A stretch of 31,567 bases of DNA, taken from assembly GCF_905212195.1 (NCBI RefSeq), contig NZ_CAJMDQ010000019.1, positions 1 through 31,567 of the forward strand, written 5' to 3'. Positions 1 through 7,068 of the stretch are shown here, piece after piece. Made by a program: the position numbers and the translations under genes. Origin of the DNA: an uncultured Anaerotignum sp. (GTDB lineage Bacteria; Bacillota; Clostridia; Lachnospirales; Anaerotignaceae). Every line of letters begins with the position of its first letter. The first letter of the stretch is position 1. The notes beneath the pieces are model-generated. The model was not told the origin of the DNA and ran no database searches. It saw nothing but the letters and a program-made list of their open reading frames with translations.

Positions 1-276
1 TGTTTTTATTAATATGTCAGGCGGACGCATTTGGGGAAGCTTGTTCTTTTTATTTATGACATTTGCAAGCTTTTCTACTGTGATTGCGCAGTCAGGGCAC
101 ATTTTCGCGCAGCTTGTGCAAGCGATACAGTCTTCGCCTACCATTTCTGCGGGATTGTAACCTGCGGGGTTGATTTTTGTTGTCGAAAGAGCCAGTACGT
201 TCTTAGGACAAACAGAAACACAAAGACCGCAACCTTTACAGATCACTTCATCGATTGTTACTCTACCTTTTGCCAT
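1..276 (-). CDS. 2x[4Fe-4S] ferredoxin-type protein (C-terminus cut by window edge)
   Basis: The frame is open from an ATG at 276 to the window edge, giving 92 codons without a stop. Two ferredoxin motifs of the form CxxCxxCxxxCP are visible, the first at Cys13, Cys16, Cys19 and Cys23 and the second about 40 residues later, so two 4Fe-4S clusters are expected. A GGAGG site precedes the ATG. The gene follows the ATPase gene by 29 nt in the same direction. In Clostridia such small dicluster ferredoxins are often the delta subunit of 2-oxoacid (2-oxoisovalerate or 2-oxoglutarate) ferredoxin oxidoreductases, whose other subunits would lie beyond the window. The iron-sulfur assignment is firm; the oxidoreductase role is inferred from context. 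Confidence 0.85.
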   Translation of the reverse strand, partial: MAKGRVTIDEVICKGCGLCVSVCPKNVLALSTTKINPAGYNPAEMVGEDCIACTSCAKMCPDCAITVEKLANVINKKNKLPQMRPPDILIKT

Positions 277-305
277 TCAAAATACACCTCCATAAATATT
301 TGAAT

Positions 306-986
306 TTACATCCAGGTTTTCCGCATATTAAACTTCATAGGGAATACTTCCCCTGCAAGCCCTTCCGGTACGCCTTCTGTCAAAAGTTCTTCAACATAAG
401 TTACGTACTTTACAGGGACGCCTGTACGTTTGGTCACTTCTCTCAATATCGCATCTCCTTCTACGAGACACTGCGCTGTTGTTTCGCGAACCAGATTTGT
501 GTTATTGATGAAGCCAGTCACTTTCAATCCCGAAGCATACTCCAGATTTTCCATCTGTTCGATCACACCTTCCGGTGTAGAGGTATTGGGACGATATGTA
601 TTGACTACCATAAAAAAGTCTGTTTCCTCCGGATCCAGAAGGGGTTTCATTCTTCCCAGAACCAGGGTGCCAACGTCGTTGCCGCCCAGGTCAACCACAT
701 ACTGGAATTCTTTGTTTGTAACAGGCATTGTCATCGCACCGGAAACAGCAGGCACGTCTGCGCCGGCTCCTTCGATATTGGAAGCGATAACCATGATCCC
801 CTTCTCTTCCAGTTCTGCCTTCTTTTCGCGGGAGCGGAAATAAACATTTACGATATCCAAATCGGCAATGGCTACCTTTCCTTCGGTCTGTTCCCGAAGA
901 GCAGTCACATAATTGACTGCGAATTCTGTTTTACCACTACCGTAGTGACCTGTGATGATACGGATTCTTTTATCATTAGAAACCAT
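306..986 (-). CDS. P-loop (MinD/CobQ-like) ATP-binding protein of a ferredoxin operon
   Basis: The protein is 226 aa. The Walker A motif GHYGSGKTE lies near the N-terminus, followed by an ADLDIVN segment resembling the switch region of MinD/CobQ-type NTPases and a VVDLGGND segment like Walker B. I chose the ATG at 986 because AGAGGTGG lies just upstream; the in-frame ATG at 1016 has no ribosome-binding site. It is the first gene of an operon running into the ferredoxin. Similar small ATPases sit at the head of 2-oxoacid:ferredoxin oxidoreductase operons in Clostridia, but their biochemical role is not established to my knowledge. NTP binding is well supported; function is unknown. Confidence 0.75.
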   Translation of the reverse strand: MVSNDKRIRIITGHYGSGKTEFAVNYVTALREQTEGKVAIADLDIVNVYFRSREKKAELEEKGIMVIASNIEGAGADVPAVSGAMTMPVTNKEFQYVVDLGGNDVGTLVLGRMKPLLDPEETDFFMVVNTYRPNTSTPEGVIEQMENLEYASGLKVTGFINNTNLVRETTAQCLVEGDAILREVTKRTGVPVKYVTYVEELLTEGVPEGLAGEVFPMKFNMRKTWM

Positions 987-1148
987 TTTTTCCACCTCTA
1001 CTTTTCGATAATGCATATAGAATAAATGATATATTTTTTGGTCATTTTTTATAATCTATCAAATCAACTGGGTTAAATGCATAATTTAAATGTTTCATTT
1101 TTTCATTCTTTATGCAAATCTCCCCGATTTCTTCTGCTTTATGTATAC

Positions 1149-1177
1149 ATAATAACACACTTCTTTCCACTTTGCAA
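1149..1177 (-). promoter_or_regulatory. Sigma-A type promoter of the ATPase-ferredoxin operon
   Basis: On the minus strand TTGCAA (1177-1172) and TATTAT (1154-1149) are separated by 17 nt. The implied transcript has about 155 nt of leader before the ATPase start at 986. I saw no obvious riboswitch fold in that leader. Confidence 0.5.
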
Positions 1178-1393
1178 GAAATTTAACATTTTTTTTGGGA
1201 AGCATTGAAAAAAAAACATAAAACCCGAGAAAAATGCTCTCAATTATAAGGCAATTTCCTATCTGCTTTCTTTTTCCATTTGTAAACTATTTATATTTTT
1301 TTTGAAAAAGATACATTTTGTTTATGCCTTTTGCCACTTTGTCTTACATCTTTTTCGCATTCTCTGGATTTTCAAAAAGTGCCAAAAACGTAG

Positions 1394-1442
1394 AAAACCT
1401 CACCTTTTTTCCATGTTATTACAGGAAAAAAGGTGAGGTTTT
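1394..1442 (-). terminator. Terminator of the glutamine synthetase gene
   Basis: This is a perfect 19-bp inverted repeat (1394-1412 and 1424-1442) with an 11-nt loop, about 36 nt past the glnN stop codon. A run of T follows the stem on each strand, so it may work in both directions. Apart from this hairpin and the promoter at 1149-1177, the gap 987-1477 holds nothing recognisable. Confidence 0.75.
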
Positions 1443-1477
1443 AAATTCCCTTTATAAAGTTGTCTTACAATATTGCA

Positions 1478-3586
1478 TTAGATATTATACAGCAGTTCTC
1501 CATAAGTAGGGAAAGGCCATACATCTTCGTCCACCAGCATTTCCAGCGCGTCCGCAGGAACGCGCAGTGCCTGCATAGCTTCAAAGACATAGTCACGGCA
1601 GAATACAGCCTGAGAACGGCTGCTGCCCTGAAGCAGCTGTGCCTGTTCTGCCACTTCTTCCAGATGTTTCAGCGCCTTATGGAACTGCGCAATATTTTCA
1701 TTGATTTCCTGCAGCAGTTCTTCTGCAACAGAAGTATCTCCACCTACGGATTTGATAGCTGCCAAGGACTGTGCCACACTGCCTGCATATTTCAGCACAG
1801 CGGGACGAATCTGTTTGGAAGCAATATCAATCATAGTTTTTGCTTCAATATTAATCTGTTTGATATATGCTTCATAATTGATTTCCGCACGGGAATGGAG
1901 TTCCAGACGGCTCAATACATGATGACGTTCAAAGAGGCTGATGGCTTTATCTGTAATCAGCGCAGGAATGGCATCCACAGTGTTGCTGATGTTAGGCAGA
2001 CCTCTGCGGGCAGCTTCCTGTTTCCATTCTTCGGAATAGCCATTGCCGTCAAAAATAATCCGTTTGTGTGCAATATATGTGTCACGAATCAAATCGTGTA
2101 CTGCTTCATTAAAGTCTTCTGCTTTTTCCAGTTGATCTGCAAATTCCTTCAAAGCATCTGCAACGATAGTATTGAATACAAAGTTGGGGCCGGAAATAGA
2201 GCCAGAAGAAGGCGGCATACGGAATTCAAATTTATTCCCTGTAAATGCCAGTGGAGAAGTTCTGTTTCTGTCTGTAGCATCTCTGTTCAGGTAAGGCAGT
2301 GTGTTAACGCCTACGCGCATTTTACCGCCCTGCAAGCTGCTGGTCGCTTCCCCATGTTCAATCTGGTCGAAAATATCCTGAAGCTGATCCCCAAGGAAAA
2401 TGGAAATGATTGCCGGAGGCGCTTCTGCTGCACCCAGACGATGGTCATTGCCATGGCTGGCAGCAGACACACGCAGAATATCCGCATACTGATCTACGCC
2501 TTTGATAATAGCGGTCAGGAAAATCAGGAACTGTGCGTTTTCATGAGGTGTCTTACCGGGGTCCAGCAGATTCTGTCCGTCATCGGTACCCATGGACCAG
2601 TTGTTGTGTTTCCCGCTGCCGTTTACACCGGCAAAAGGTTTTTCATGGAGTAGACAAGCCAAACCATGGTGGCTGGCAATACGTTTCATGGCTTCCATAA
2701 TCAGCTGGTTATGGTCTGTTGCTGTATTGCAGTCGCTGAAAATAGGCGCCAATTCATGCTGTGCAGGCGCTACTTCATTGTGCTGTGTTTTCGCGGAAAC
2801 GCCCAGTTTCCACAGTTCCACATTCAATTCATGCATAAAGCAGGCAATTCTTTCTTTGATGCTGCCGAAATAATGGTCATCCAGTTCCTGTCCTTTGGGC
2901 GGAGCCGCACCAAACAATGTTCTGCCTGTAAAGATCAAGTCTTTTCTCTTATTATACAGTTCACGGTCAATGAGGAAATACTCCTGTTCTGCGCCGGCAT
3001 ATACGCTGATCTTTTTGGCTGTTGTGTTGCCGAACAGACGCAAGATACGCATAGCCTGGTTGCTGACTGCTTCCATGGAACGCAGCAGAGGTGTCTTTTT
3101 ATCCAGCGCTTCCCCTGTGTAGGAGCAAAACGCAGTGGGGATGTATAATGTTACGCCGCCTGCATCCTCACGCAAAAATGCCGGAGAGGTACAGTCCCAA
3201 GCGGTATAGCCTCTTGCTTCAAATGTGGCACGCAGTCCCCCGGAAGGGAAAGAAGATGCATCGGATTCCCCTTTGATCAGCTCTTTGCCGGAAAATTCCA
3301 TAATGGCTCTGCCGTTGACAGGAGGTGCCAAGAAGGAATCATGTTTTTCTGCTGTGATACCAGTCATGGGCTGGAACCAGTGGGTATAGTGTGTCGCACC
3401 ACGTTCGATTGCCCAATCTTTCATAGCATTGGCAATGATATCCGCAATGGAAGAATTCAGCATTTCGCCTCGTTCAATGGTTTTTTTCAGTTCTTCATAC
3501 ACGTGTTTTGGCAAGTGATCCCGCATCATGGAATCATTGAATACATTCATGCCAAAAATTTCTGGAATTGATACTTTTTCGTACAT
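1478..3586 (-). CDS. glnN: Glutamine synthetase type III
   Basis: Makes glutamine from glutamate, ammonia and ATP. The 702-aa length fits the GSIII family (about 700 aa), far longer than GSI (about 450). Family features seen include the N-terminal VPEIFG-like segment (IPEIFGMNVF), AGAEQEYFLID, QHELAP, KPFAGVNGSGKHNNWS and the terminal region rich in helices that GSIII carries beyond the catalytic core. The gene is alone between its own promoter (3643-3671) and a strong terminator. An AAGGAG site lies 13 nt before the ATG, a rather long spacing, but no better start is visible and the N-terminus matches the family. No glnR or nitrogen riboregulator was seen nearby. Confidence 0.95.
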   Translation of the reverse strand: MYEKVSIPEIFGMNVFNDSMMRDHLPKHVYEELKKTIERGEMLNSSIADIIANAMKDWAIERGATHYTHWFQPMTGITAEKHDSFLAPPVNGRAIMEFSGKELIKGESDASSFPSGGLRATFEARGYTAWDCTSPAFLREDAGGVTLYIPTAFCSYTGEALDKKTPLLRSMEAVSNQAMRILRLFGNTTAKKISVYAGAEQEYFLIDRELYNKRKDLIFTGRTLFGAAPPKGQELDDHYFGSIKERIACFMHELNVELWKLGVSAKTQHNEVAPAQHELAPIFSDCNTATDHNQLIMEAMKRIASHHGLACLLHEKPFAGVNGSGKHNNWSMGTDDGQNLLDPGKTPHENAQFLIFLTAIIKGVDQYADILRVSAASHGNDHRLGAAEAPPAIISIFLGDQLQDIFDQIEHGEATSSLQGGKMRVGVNTLPYLNRDATDRNRTSPLAFTGNKFEFRMPPSSGSISGPNFVFNTIVADALKEFADQLEKAEDFNEAVHDLIRDTYIAHKRIIFDGNGYSEEWKQEAARRGLPNISNTVDAIPALITDKAISLFERHHVLSRLELHSRAEINYEAYIKQINIEAKTMIDIASKQIRPAVLKYAGSVAQSLAAIKSVGGDTSVAEELLQEINENIAQFHKALKHLEEVAEQAQLLQGSSRSQAVFCRDYVFEAMQALRVPADALEMLVDEDVWPFPTYGELLYNI

Positions 3587-3642
3587 ACGCCGTTACTTTC
3601 TCCTTCCATACAGTTGTATTTCCTTATAAGCATGATATTTAC

Positions 3643-3671
3643 ATTATACAAATCTGTTTTTCATTTTGCAA
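3643..3671 (-). promoter_or_regulatory. Sigma-A type promoter of glnN
   Basis: TTGCAA (3671-3666) and TATAAT (3648-3643) are separated by exactly 17 nt on the minus strand. The expected leader to the glnN ATG is about 50 nt. A small TTTTAC-GAA-GTAAAA palindrome lies just upstream of the -35 box and could be an operator; that is only a suggestion. Confidence 0.65.
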
Positions 3672-3774
3672 CGATTTTACTTTTACTTCGTAAAAAACAG
3701 CGAAACCATCACCTTTTTTCCATTCCGCTTCCATTTTTTCGTGATTTTTCCAATGTACCCTTTCCTTTTTTGCA

Positions 3775-3815
3775 TAAAAAAATAAGAACAGCATGGTTTT
3801 CAGCCACACTGTTCT
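3775..3815 (-). terminator. Terminator of the zinc-ribbon gene
   Basis: On the minus strand a 12-bp stem (AGAACAGUGUGG against CCAUGCUGUUCU, with two G-U pairs) closes a 7-nt loop and is followed by a U-rich tail. It lies about 20 nt past the stop codon. Confidence 0.75.
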
Positions 3816-3835
3816 CACGCTTCTTACACAGTTTT

Positions 3836-4048
3836 TCAGCTTCCAATGAGGAAATCCAGAATATTTTCTCCTGTGGATGTTTCTGCCCGATAAATTTCTG
3901 TATATCCGCATTTTTCACAACTGATGGTAATGAATTTTTTATTTTGAATATCAAATAATTTTGCCATGGTGCCTCCAGTTGCCTGGAACTGGTCCTGCAC
4001 AAATTCATGACATCCGCATTTCGGACAAACAAACTGCATTTTTTCCAT
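3836..4048 (-). CDS. Small zinc-ribbon protein (DUF2082-like)
   Basis: This 70-aa protein has two Cys pairs, CPKC (Cys8, Cys11) and CEKC (Cys44, Cys47), which should bind one zinc ion. The GTMAKLFDIQNKKF stretch between them and the following CGYTE resemble the short zinc-ribbon nucleic-acid-binding-like proteins of the DUF2082 type. I chose the ATG at 4048 because GGGGGAG lies 5 nt upstream; a longer upstream reading frame has no ribosome-binding site. It is a single-gene unit with its own promoter and terminator. The molecular role is unknown. Confidence 0.8.
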   Translation of the reverse strand: MEKMQFVCPKCGCHEFVQDQFQATGGTMAKLFDIQNKKFITISCEKCGYTEIYRAETSTGENILDFLIGS

Positions 4049-4079
4049 GTCTGCTCCCCCTTTTCTTCTATTTTTGTTT

Positions 4080-4108
4080 ATCATACAAAAAACAAACCAA
4101 AAGCACAA
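4080..4108 (-). promoter_or_regulatory. Promoter of the zinc-ribbon gene
   Basis: TTGTGC (4108-4103) and TATGAT (4085-4080) are separated by 17 nt on the minus strand. It is divergent from the LexA-box promoter at 4176-4204. Confidence 0.5.
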
Positions 4109-4175
4109 TAGCCTTCTCCTTATCTTAAGAAATTTGTCATGCTTCTGAAAAAATTTCTTTTCCCATATTTTCCTC

Positions 4176-4204
4176 TTGAATAAGAACGTATGTTCGTATA
4201 TAAT
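4176..4204 (+). promoter_or_regulatory. Promoter with an embedded LexA (SOS) box
   Basis: TTGAAT (4176-4181) and TATAAT (4199-4204) are separated by 17 nt. The spacer contains AGAACGTATGTTCG at 4183-4196, which matches the Gram-positive LexA consensus CGAACRNRYGTTCG at every defined position except the first. A repressor bound there would cover the spacer and block RNA polymerase, as at known SOS promoters. Confidence 0.75.
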
Positions 4205-4231
4205 AAAGATAACAAGACTGGAGGGATTGCC

Positions 4232-4492
4232 ATGAAGCTTTTGAATAAACAAATTGATATGATTTCCTGGACATCGAAAGAAGGTGTTGTCACCCCCGTT
4301 CGCTTTCGCATAGAAGAAGACGGGAAATCCATCGTTATTCGCATCGGACGGATTTTGCAGACAGAAAAAAATATGTTCGGCGGCTCTCCCACCCTTTCTT
4401 TTCGATGTTCCAGCAATATTTGCGGACAGGAGCGTATTTATGAAGTCACTTACAACGGCAGAAGTCAAAAATGGCTCCTGAAAAAATACTGA
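4232..4492 (+). CDS. 86-aa protein of unknown function, predicted SOS-regulated
   Basis: The ATG at 4232 follows GGAGGG at a good distance; an in-frame ATG at 4190 lies inside the promoter and is rejected. The protein starts MKLLNKQIDMISWTSKEG and looks like a small beta-rich domain (VVTPVRFRIEEDGKSIVIRI), with two Cys (RCSSNIC) near the C-terminus. No signal peptide or membrane segment is visible. From memory, similar small proteins occur beside Y-family (UmuC/DinB-like) polymerase genes in Clostridia, which would fit SOS control, but no polymerase is present here. It is one of only two plus-strand genes in the window and stands as a single-gene unit. Confidence 0.7.
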   Translation: MKLLNKQIDMISWTSKEGVVTPVRFRIEEDGKSIVIRIGRILQTEKNMFGGSPTLSFRCSSNICGQERIYEVTYNGRSQKWLLKKY

Positions 4493-4499
4493 AATATAA

Positions 4500-4545
4500 A
4501 AAAGCACGAATCTTTCTATCAATCGTAGAAATTCGTGCTTTTCTG
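4500..4545. terminator. Bidirectional terminator between convergent genes
   Basis: AAAAGCACGAAT (4500-4511) pairs with ATTCGTGCTTTT (4531-4542), and an inner TTTCTA/TAGAAA pairing extends the stem. T-runs follow on both strands, so it can end the plus-strand LexA-box gene and the minus-strand gene that stops at 4570. Confidence 0.75.
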
Positions 4546-4569
4546 TTTGTATGGATTGCGATTATTTTC

Positions 4570-4863
4570 TCAGCAGATAAATTCTTTTGCGGAAATATAG
4601 TCATCTCCCAACTCTGCCAATTCCACAGGGAATGCATCTCCCTGACATAATTTCTGTAAAAAAATTTCCATTTCCTCCTGTCTGTCAGACAGTCCGGAAA
4701 CTTCTTCCCGTTCCAGCACCTGTCCGCCACTGATTTTGTCAATGGCAACACCGTACACATTTTCCCCCTTGGGAACGGGATGTACCAGCAAGAAATACCG
4801 CAATGTAAATTTTTGATTCTTTTCATCTGCAATCTGTTTTTCCCATAACATACGCCGTTCCAT
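4570..4863 (-). CDS. DUF6514-like small protein
   Basis: This 97-aa protein has no signal peptide or membrane segment. The pattern YFLLVHPVPKGENVYGVAID, followed by SGLSDRQEEMEIFLQKLCQGDAFPVEL, resembles DUF6514, a small Clostridia family without a known role. I chose the ATG at 4863 because GGAAGGGG lies about 8 nt upstream; an in-frame GTG at 4881 overlaps that site. It lies 116 nt downstream of spo0A in the same direction with only a weak hairpin between, so partial co-transcription with spo0A is possible. The family call is tentative. Confidence 0.6.
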   Translation of the reverse strand: MERRMLWEKQIADEKNQKFTLRYFLLVHPVPKGENVYGVAIDKISGGQVLEREEVSGLSDRQEEMEIFLQKLCQGDAFPVELAELGDDYISAKEFIC

Positions 4864-4979
4864 TTTTCTCGCCCCTTCCACAATGATTCTTTAAAAGCAT
4901 TATAGAAATCATTATGCAAAAAAGCCATAAAAATTCCGTTAATAATACGGATTATCACACTCTTTACGTTTTCTTTATA

Positions 4980-5864
4980 TCAGGAAAATAAAAGCAATTT
5001 ATCTTCCGTGTGCAAATTGGCGTTATCCTGCGTCTTTGCCGCTTCATTTCGGTAAGGCACCATTCGATAAGACTGGCCATAGCGCATACGGAAATGCTCT
5101 GCCAAAATGGCAATAAACTGACCATTTGTCGGCTTTTCTATCATGTGATAGCCGGATATTTCAAAGTACACCTGTCGGCCATTTTTCTTCCACGCACTCT
5201 CCACTGCATGACGGATTGCCCGTTCCACTTTGCTGGCAGAAGTGTGATACATTCGTGCAATATCAGGATACAGTCCTTTGGTGATGCCAACCATCACTTC
5301 TGCATCTTCCACTGCCATCATCACCGCCTGCCGGATAAAGTGATACCCTTTGATGCTGGCAGGTACCCCCATGCGACTGAGCACAGAAGAAATTTCAGCT
5401 TCCAGCCCAGATACCTGTTGGTGTTCTGGAACAGGTTCTTCTCTCTGTACTGTCCAAATCTTTTCTTTGCCCTCATAAGGACGAATCGGTTCCGTCAATT
5501 GATGGATCCGCTCCAACAGCAATTCACCCTGTATGGGTTTTGCCATATAATAATCTGCGCCCATGGCAACTGCACGACGTACCACCGTATCGCTGTCAAT
5601 GGCAGAAATCATAATGCATACACATTCTTTTTTCTGCGCTTTCATCTGTTCCAGTACCCAGACGCCATCCTTTTCCCCCAAAATGACATCCATCAGCAGT
5701 ACATCCGGCGCATTTTCCTGTACCATCCGAAAGACTGCCGGGCCATTATCCGCCATACCTACAACTACCATGTCACCGCGCCGTTCCAGACAAAGCTTCA
5801 GTTTCTGCAGATAGAACAGGTCCCGATCTGCAATGACCACCCGTATTTTATTTCTTACTTGCAT
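4980..5864 (-). CDS. spo0A: Stage 0 sporulation master regulator Spo0A (divergent receiver)
   Basis: This 294-aa response regulator has an N-terminal receiver domain (about residues 7-130) and a C-terminal Spo0A DNA-binding domain with GVPASIKGYHFIRQAV, GLYPDIARMYHTSASKVERAIRHAVESAW and KPTNGQFIA, all typical of Spo0A. The expected phosphoacceptor is Asp59 (LLMDV), with Ser87 and Lys109 as switch residues. The acidic pocket reads ADRD instead of the usual ADDN, so the second acidic residue is Arg14, and the usual IMP after the phospho-Asp is ILG. Start choice is uncertain: the ATG at 5864 gives the family-like N-terminus, while an ATG at 5882 follows GAGG by only 4 nt. A TATAAT lies at 5930-5925 upstream. 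Confidence 0.88.
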   Translation of the reverse strand: MQVRNKIRVVIADRDLFYLQKLKLCLERRGDMVVVGMADNGPAVFRMVQENAPDVLLMDVILGEKDGVWVLEQMKAQKKECVCIMISAIDSDTVVRRAVAMGADYYMAKPIQGELLLERIHQLTEPIRPYEGKEKIWTVQREEPVPEHQQVSGLEAEISSVLSRMGVPASIKGYHFIRQAVMMAVEDAEVMVGITKGLYPDIARMYHTSASKVERAIRHAVESAWKKNGRQVYFEISGYHMIEKPTNGQFIAILAEHFRMRYGQSYRMVPYRNEAAKTQDNANLHTEDKLLLFS

Positions 5865-6082
5865 CAAAATAAAAACCCCCATTTTTCCTCGTGTTTTTTC
5901 GGAAACTTCCCCTTGCGTAAGCCTATTATAATGCGGGTATGTCCTTCCATCCATATACGCCTGCCAAATTGCTGTTTCCTGTTCATTTTTGGCAAAGACC
6001 ATAGAAAAAATGTTATTCAGGCAAAAAATATGGCATTTCATGACGCAATCCACAGATTTTCTCTGCACATGATGCATGTTTT

Positions 6083-6130
6083 AAAAAATAAAAAAGACAT
6101 GATACCCGTCAAAACAGGCATCATGTCTTT
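6083..6130 (-). terminator. Terminator of the cyclase-family gene
   Basis: On the minus strand AAAGACATGATGCC pairs with GGTATCATGTCTTT (one G-U pair) around a loop of about 10 nt, followed by a T-rich tail. It separates the cyclase gene from spo0A, so spo0A needs its own promoter between 5883 and 6083. Confidence 0.8.
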
Positions 6131-6144
6131 GCTGTTTACAAAAA

Positions 6145-6876
6145 TCAGTCTTTGGGGCAGATTGCAATACATCTTGCAGTAAAACCAGCAGCATTTTTTG
6201 CTTTGGGGAAACCGCAGAAAATCAGAGAACCTACAGGAGGTACTTCAGACAGGTTATTCATCAGTTCCACCTGATAACGATTCTGTTCCAGTACGTAAAT
6301 TTCGCACAGGAAACCTTTTTCTCTTGCGTTGGTTGCAGAGTCTGTGTCAGCAGGTTCATGACCGATGGCTGCAACATTACGTGTTTCCACCAGATATTTC
6401 AGAGCTTCCATGCTCCAACCGGGATAATGACGGTTGCCTTCGTCATCATAGTTGTTCATATCTTCCCGTTTGGACCAGTCTGTGCGCACTGCCACAAAGG
6501 AACCAGCAGGAATTTCACCATAAGTTTTTTCCCATTCCTGAATATCCTCTACAGTGGTCACATAATCCCAGTTATCTGCTACTTTTGCAGATACGTCAAT
6601 GACGCACAGAGGCAGGATCATTTCTTCCACAGCAATATCCTGCAGTTCTCTGCCGCCGGGAATGAAATGTACAGGTGCGTCTACATGAGTACCATACTGG
6701 CTCACCAGACGGAATTCATGGGTACGGAATCCAACGGGATAGTCAAACAGGCGCAGCACATCCATAGCAGGAAAACCAGCCCAGTGCGGTGTTTCCGGAG
6801 AAAGTTCATGTGTCAAATCCACAAATCTGTAATTTTCCTTCCAATCTGCGTACTGCTCCCACAATTTCTTGTTCAT
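6145..6876 (-). CDS. Cyclase / kynurenine-formamidase family metal hydrolase
   Basis: The 243-aa protein has the family signature YGTHVDAPVHF, with His64, Asp66 and His70 as expected metal ligands, and a later GHEPADTDSA segment. Members of this family (PF04199) hydrolyse amides or lactam-like rings, with N-formylkynurenine as the best-known substrate. No tryptophan-degradation genes are nearby, so the substrate here is unknown. It lies between spoIVB and spo0A with its own terminator, and a purine-rich ribosome-binding site precedes the ATG. The 192-nt gap upstream (6877-7068) holds no clear terminator, so transcription from spoIVB could enter it. Family assignment is firm; function is open. 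Confidence 0.85.
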   Translation of the reverse strand: MNKKLWEQYADWKENYRFVDLTHELSPETPHWAGFPAMDVLRLFDYPVGFRTHEFRLVSQYGTHVDAPVHFIPGGRELQDIAVEEMILPLCVIDVSAKVADNWDYVTTVEDIQEWEKTYGEIPAGSFVAVRTDWSKREDMNNYDDEGNRHYPGWSMEALKYLVETRNVAAIGHEPADTDSATNAREKGFLCEIYVLEQNRYQVELMNNLSEVPPVGSLIFCGFPKAKNAAGFTARCIAICPKD

Positions 6877-7068
6877 CTTTCATCTTCCCTTCTGCATTTT
6901 ATATTCTCCATTGTCAGTAAAAAACAGTGGTCTTGTCCCAGACAATCCTCTTTCTTTTAATATTCCCCATGCAAGGAAAATTCCCTCTTTTTTCCCAGCA
7001 GGTTTCTGATTTTTTTCCATGGAAATGATTTATTTTTTCTCCAAATATTTTTTTGCAATCCATATCAG

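Noticed and set aside
255..1025. 256-aa plus-strand frame opposite the ATPase gene
   Set aside because: No ribosome-binding site, Cys/His/Phe-rich translation, and it covers the real minus-strand gene.
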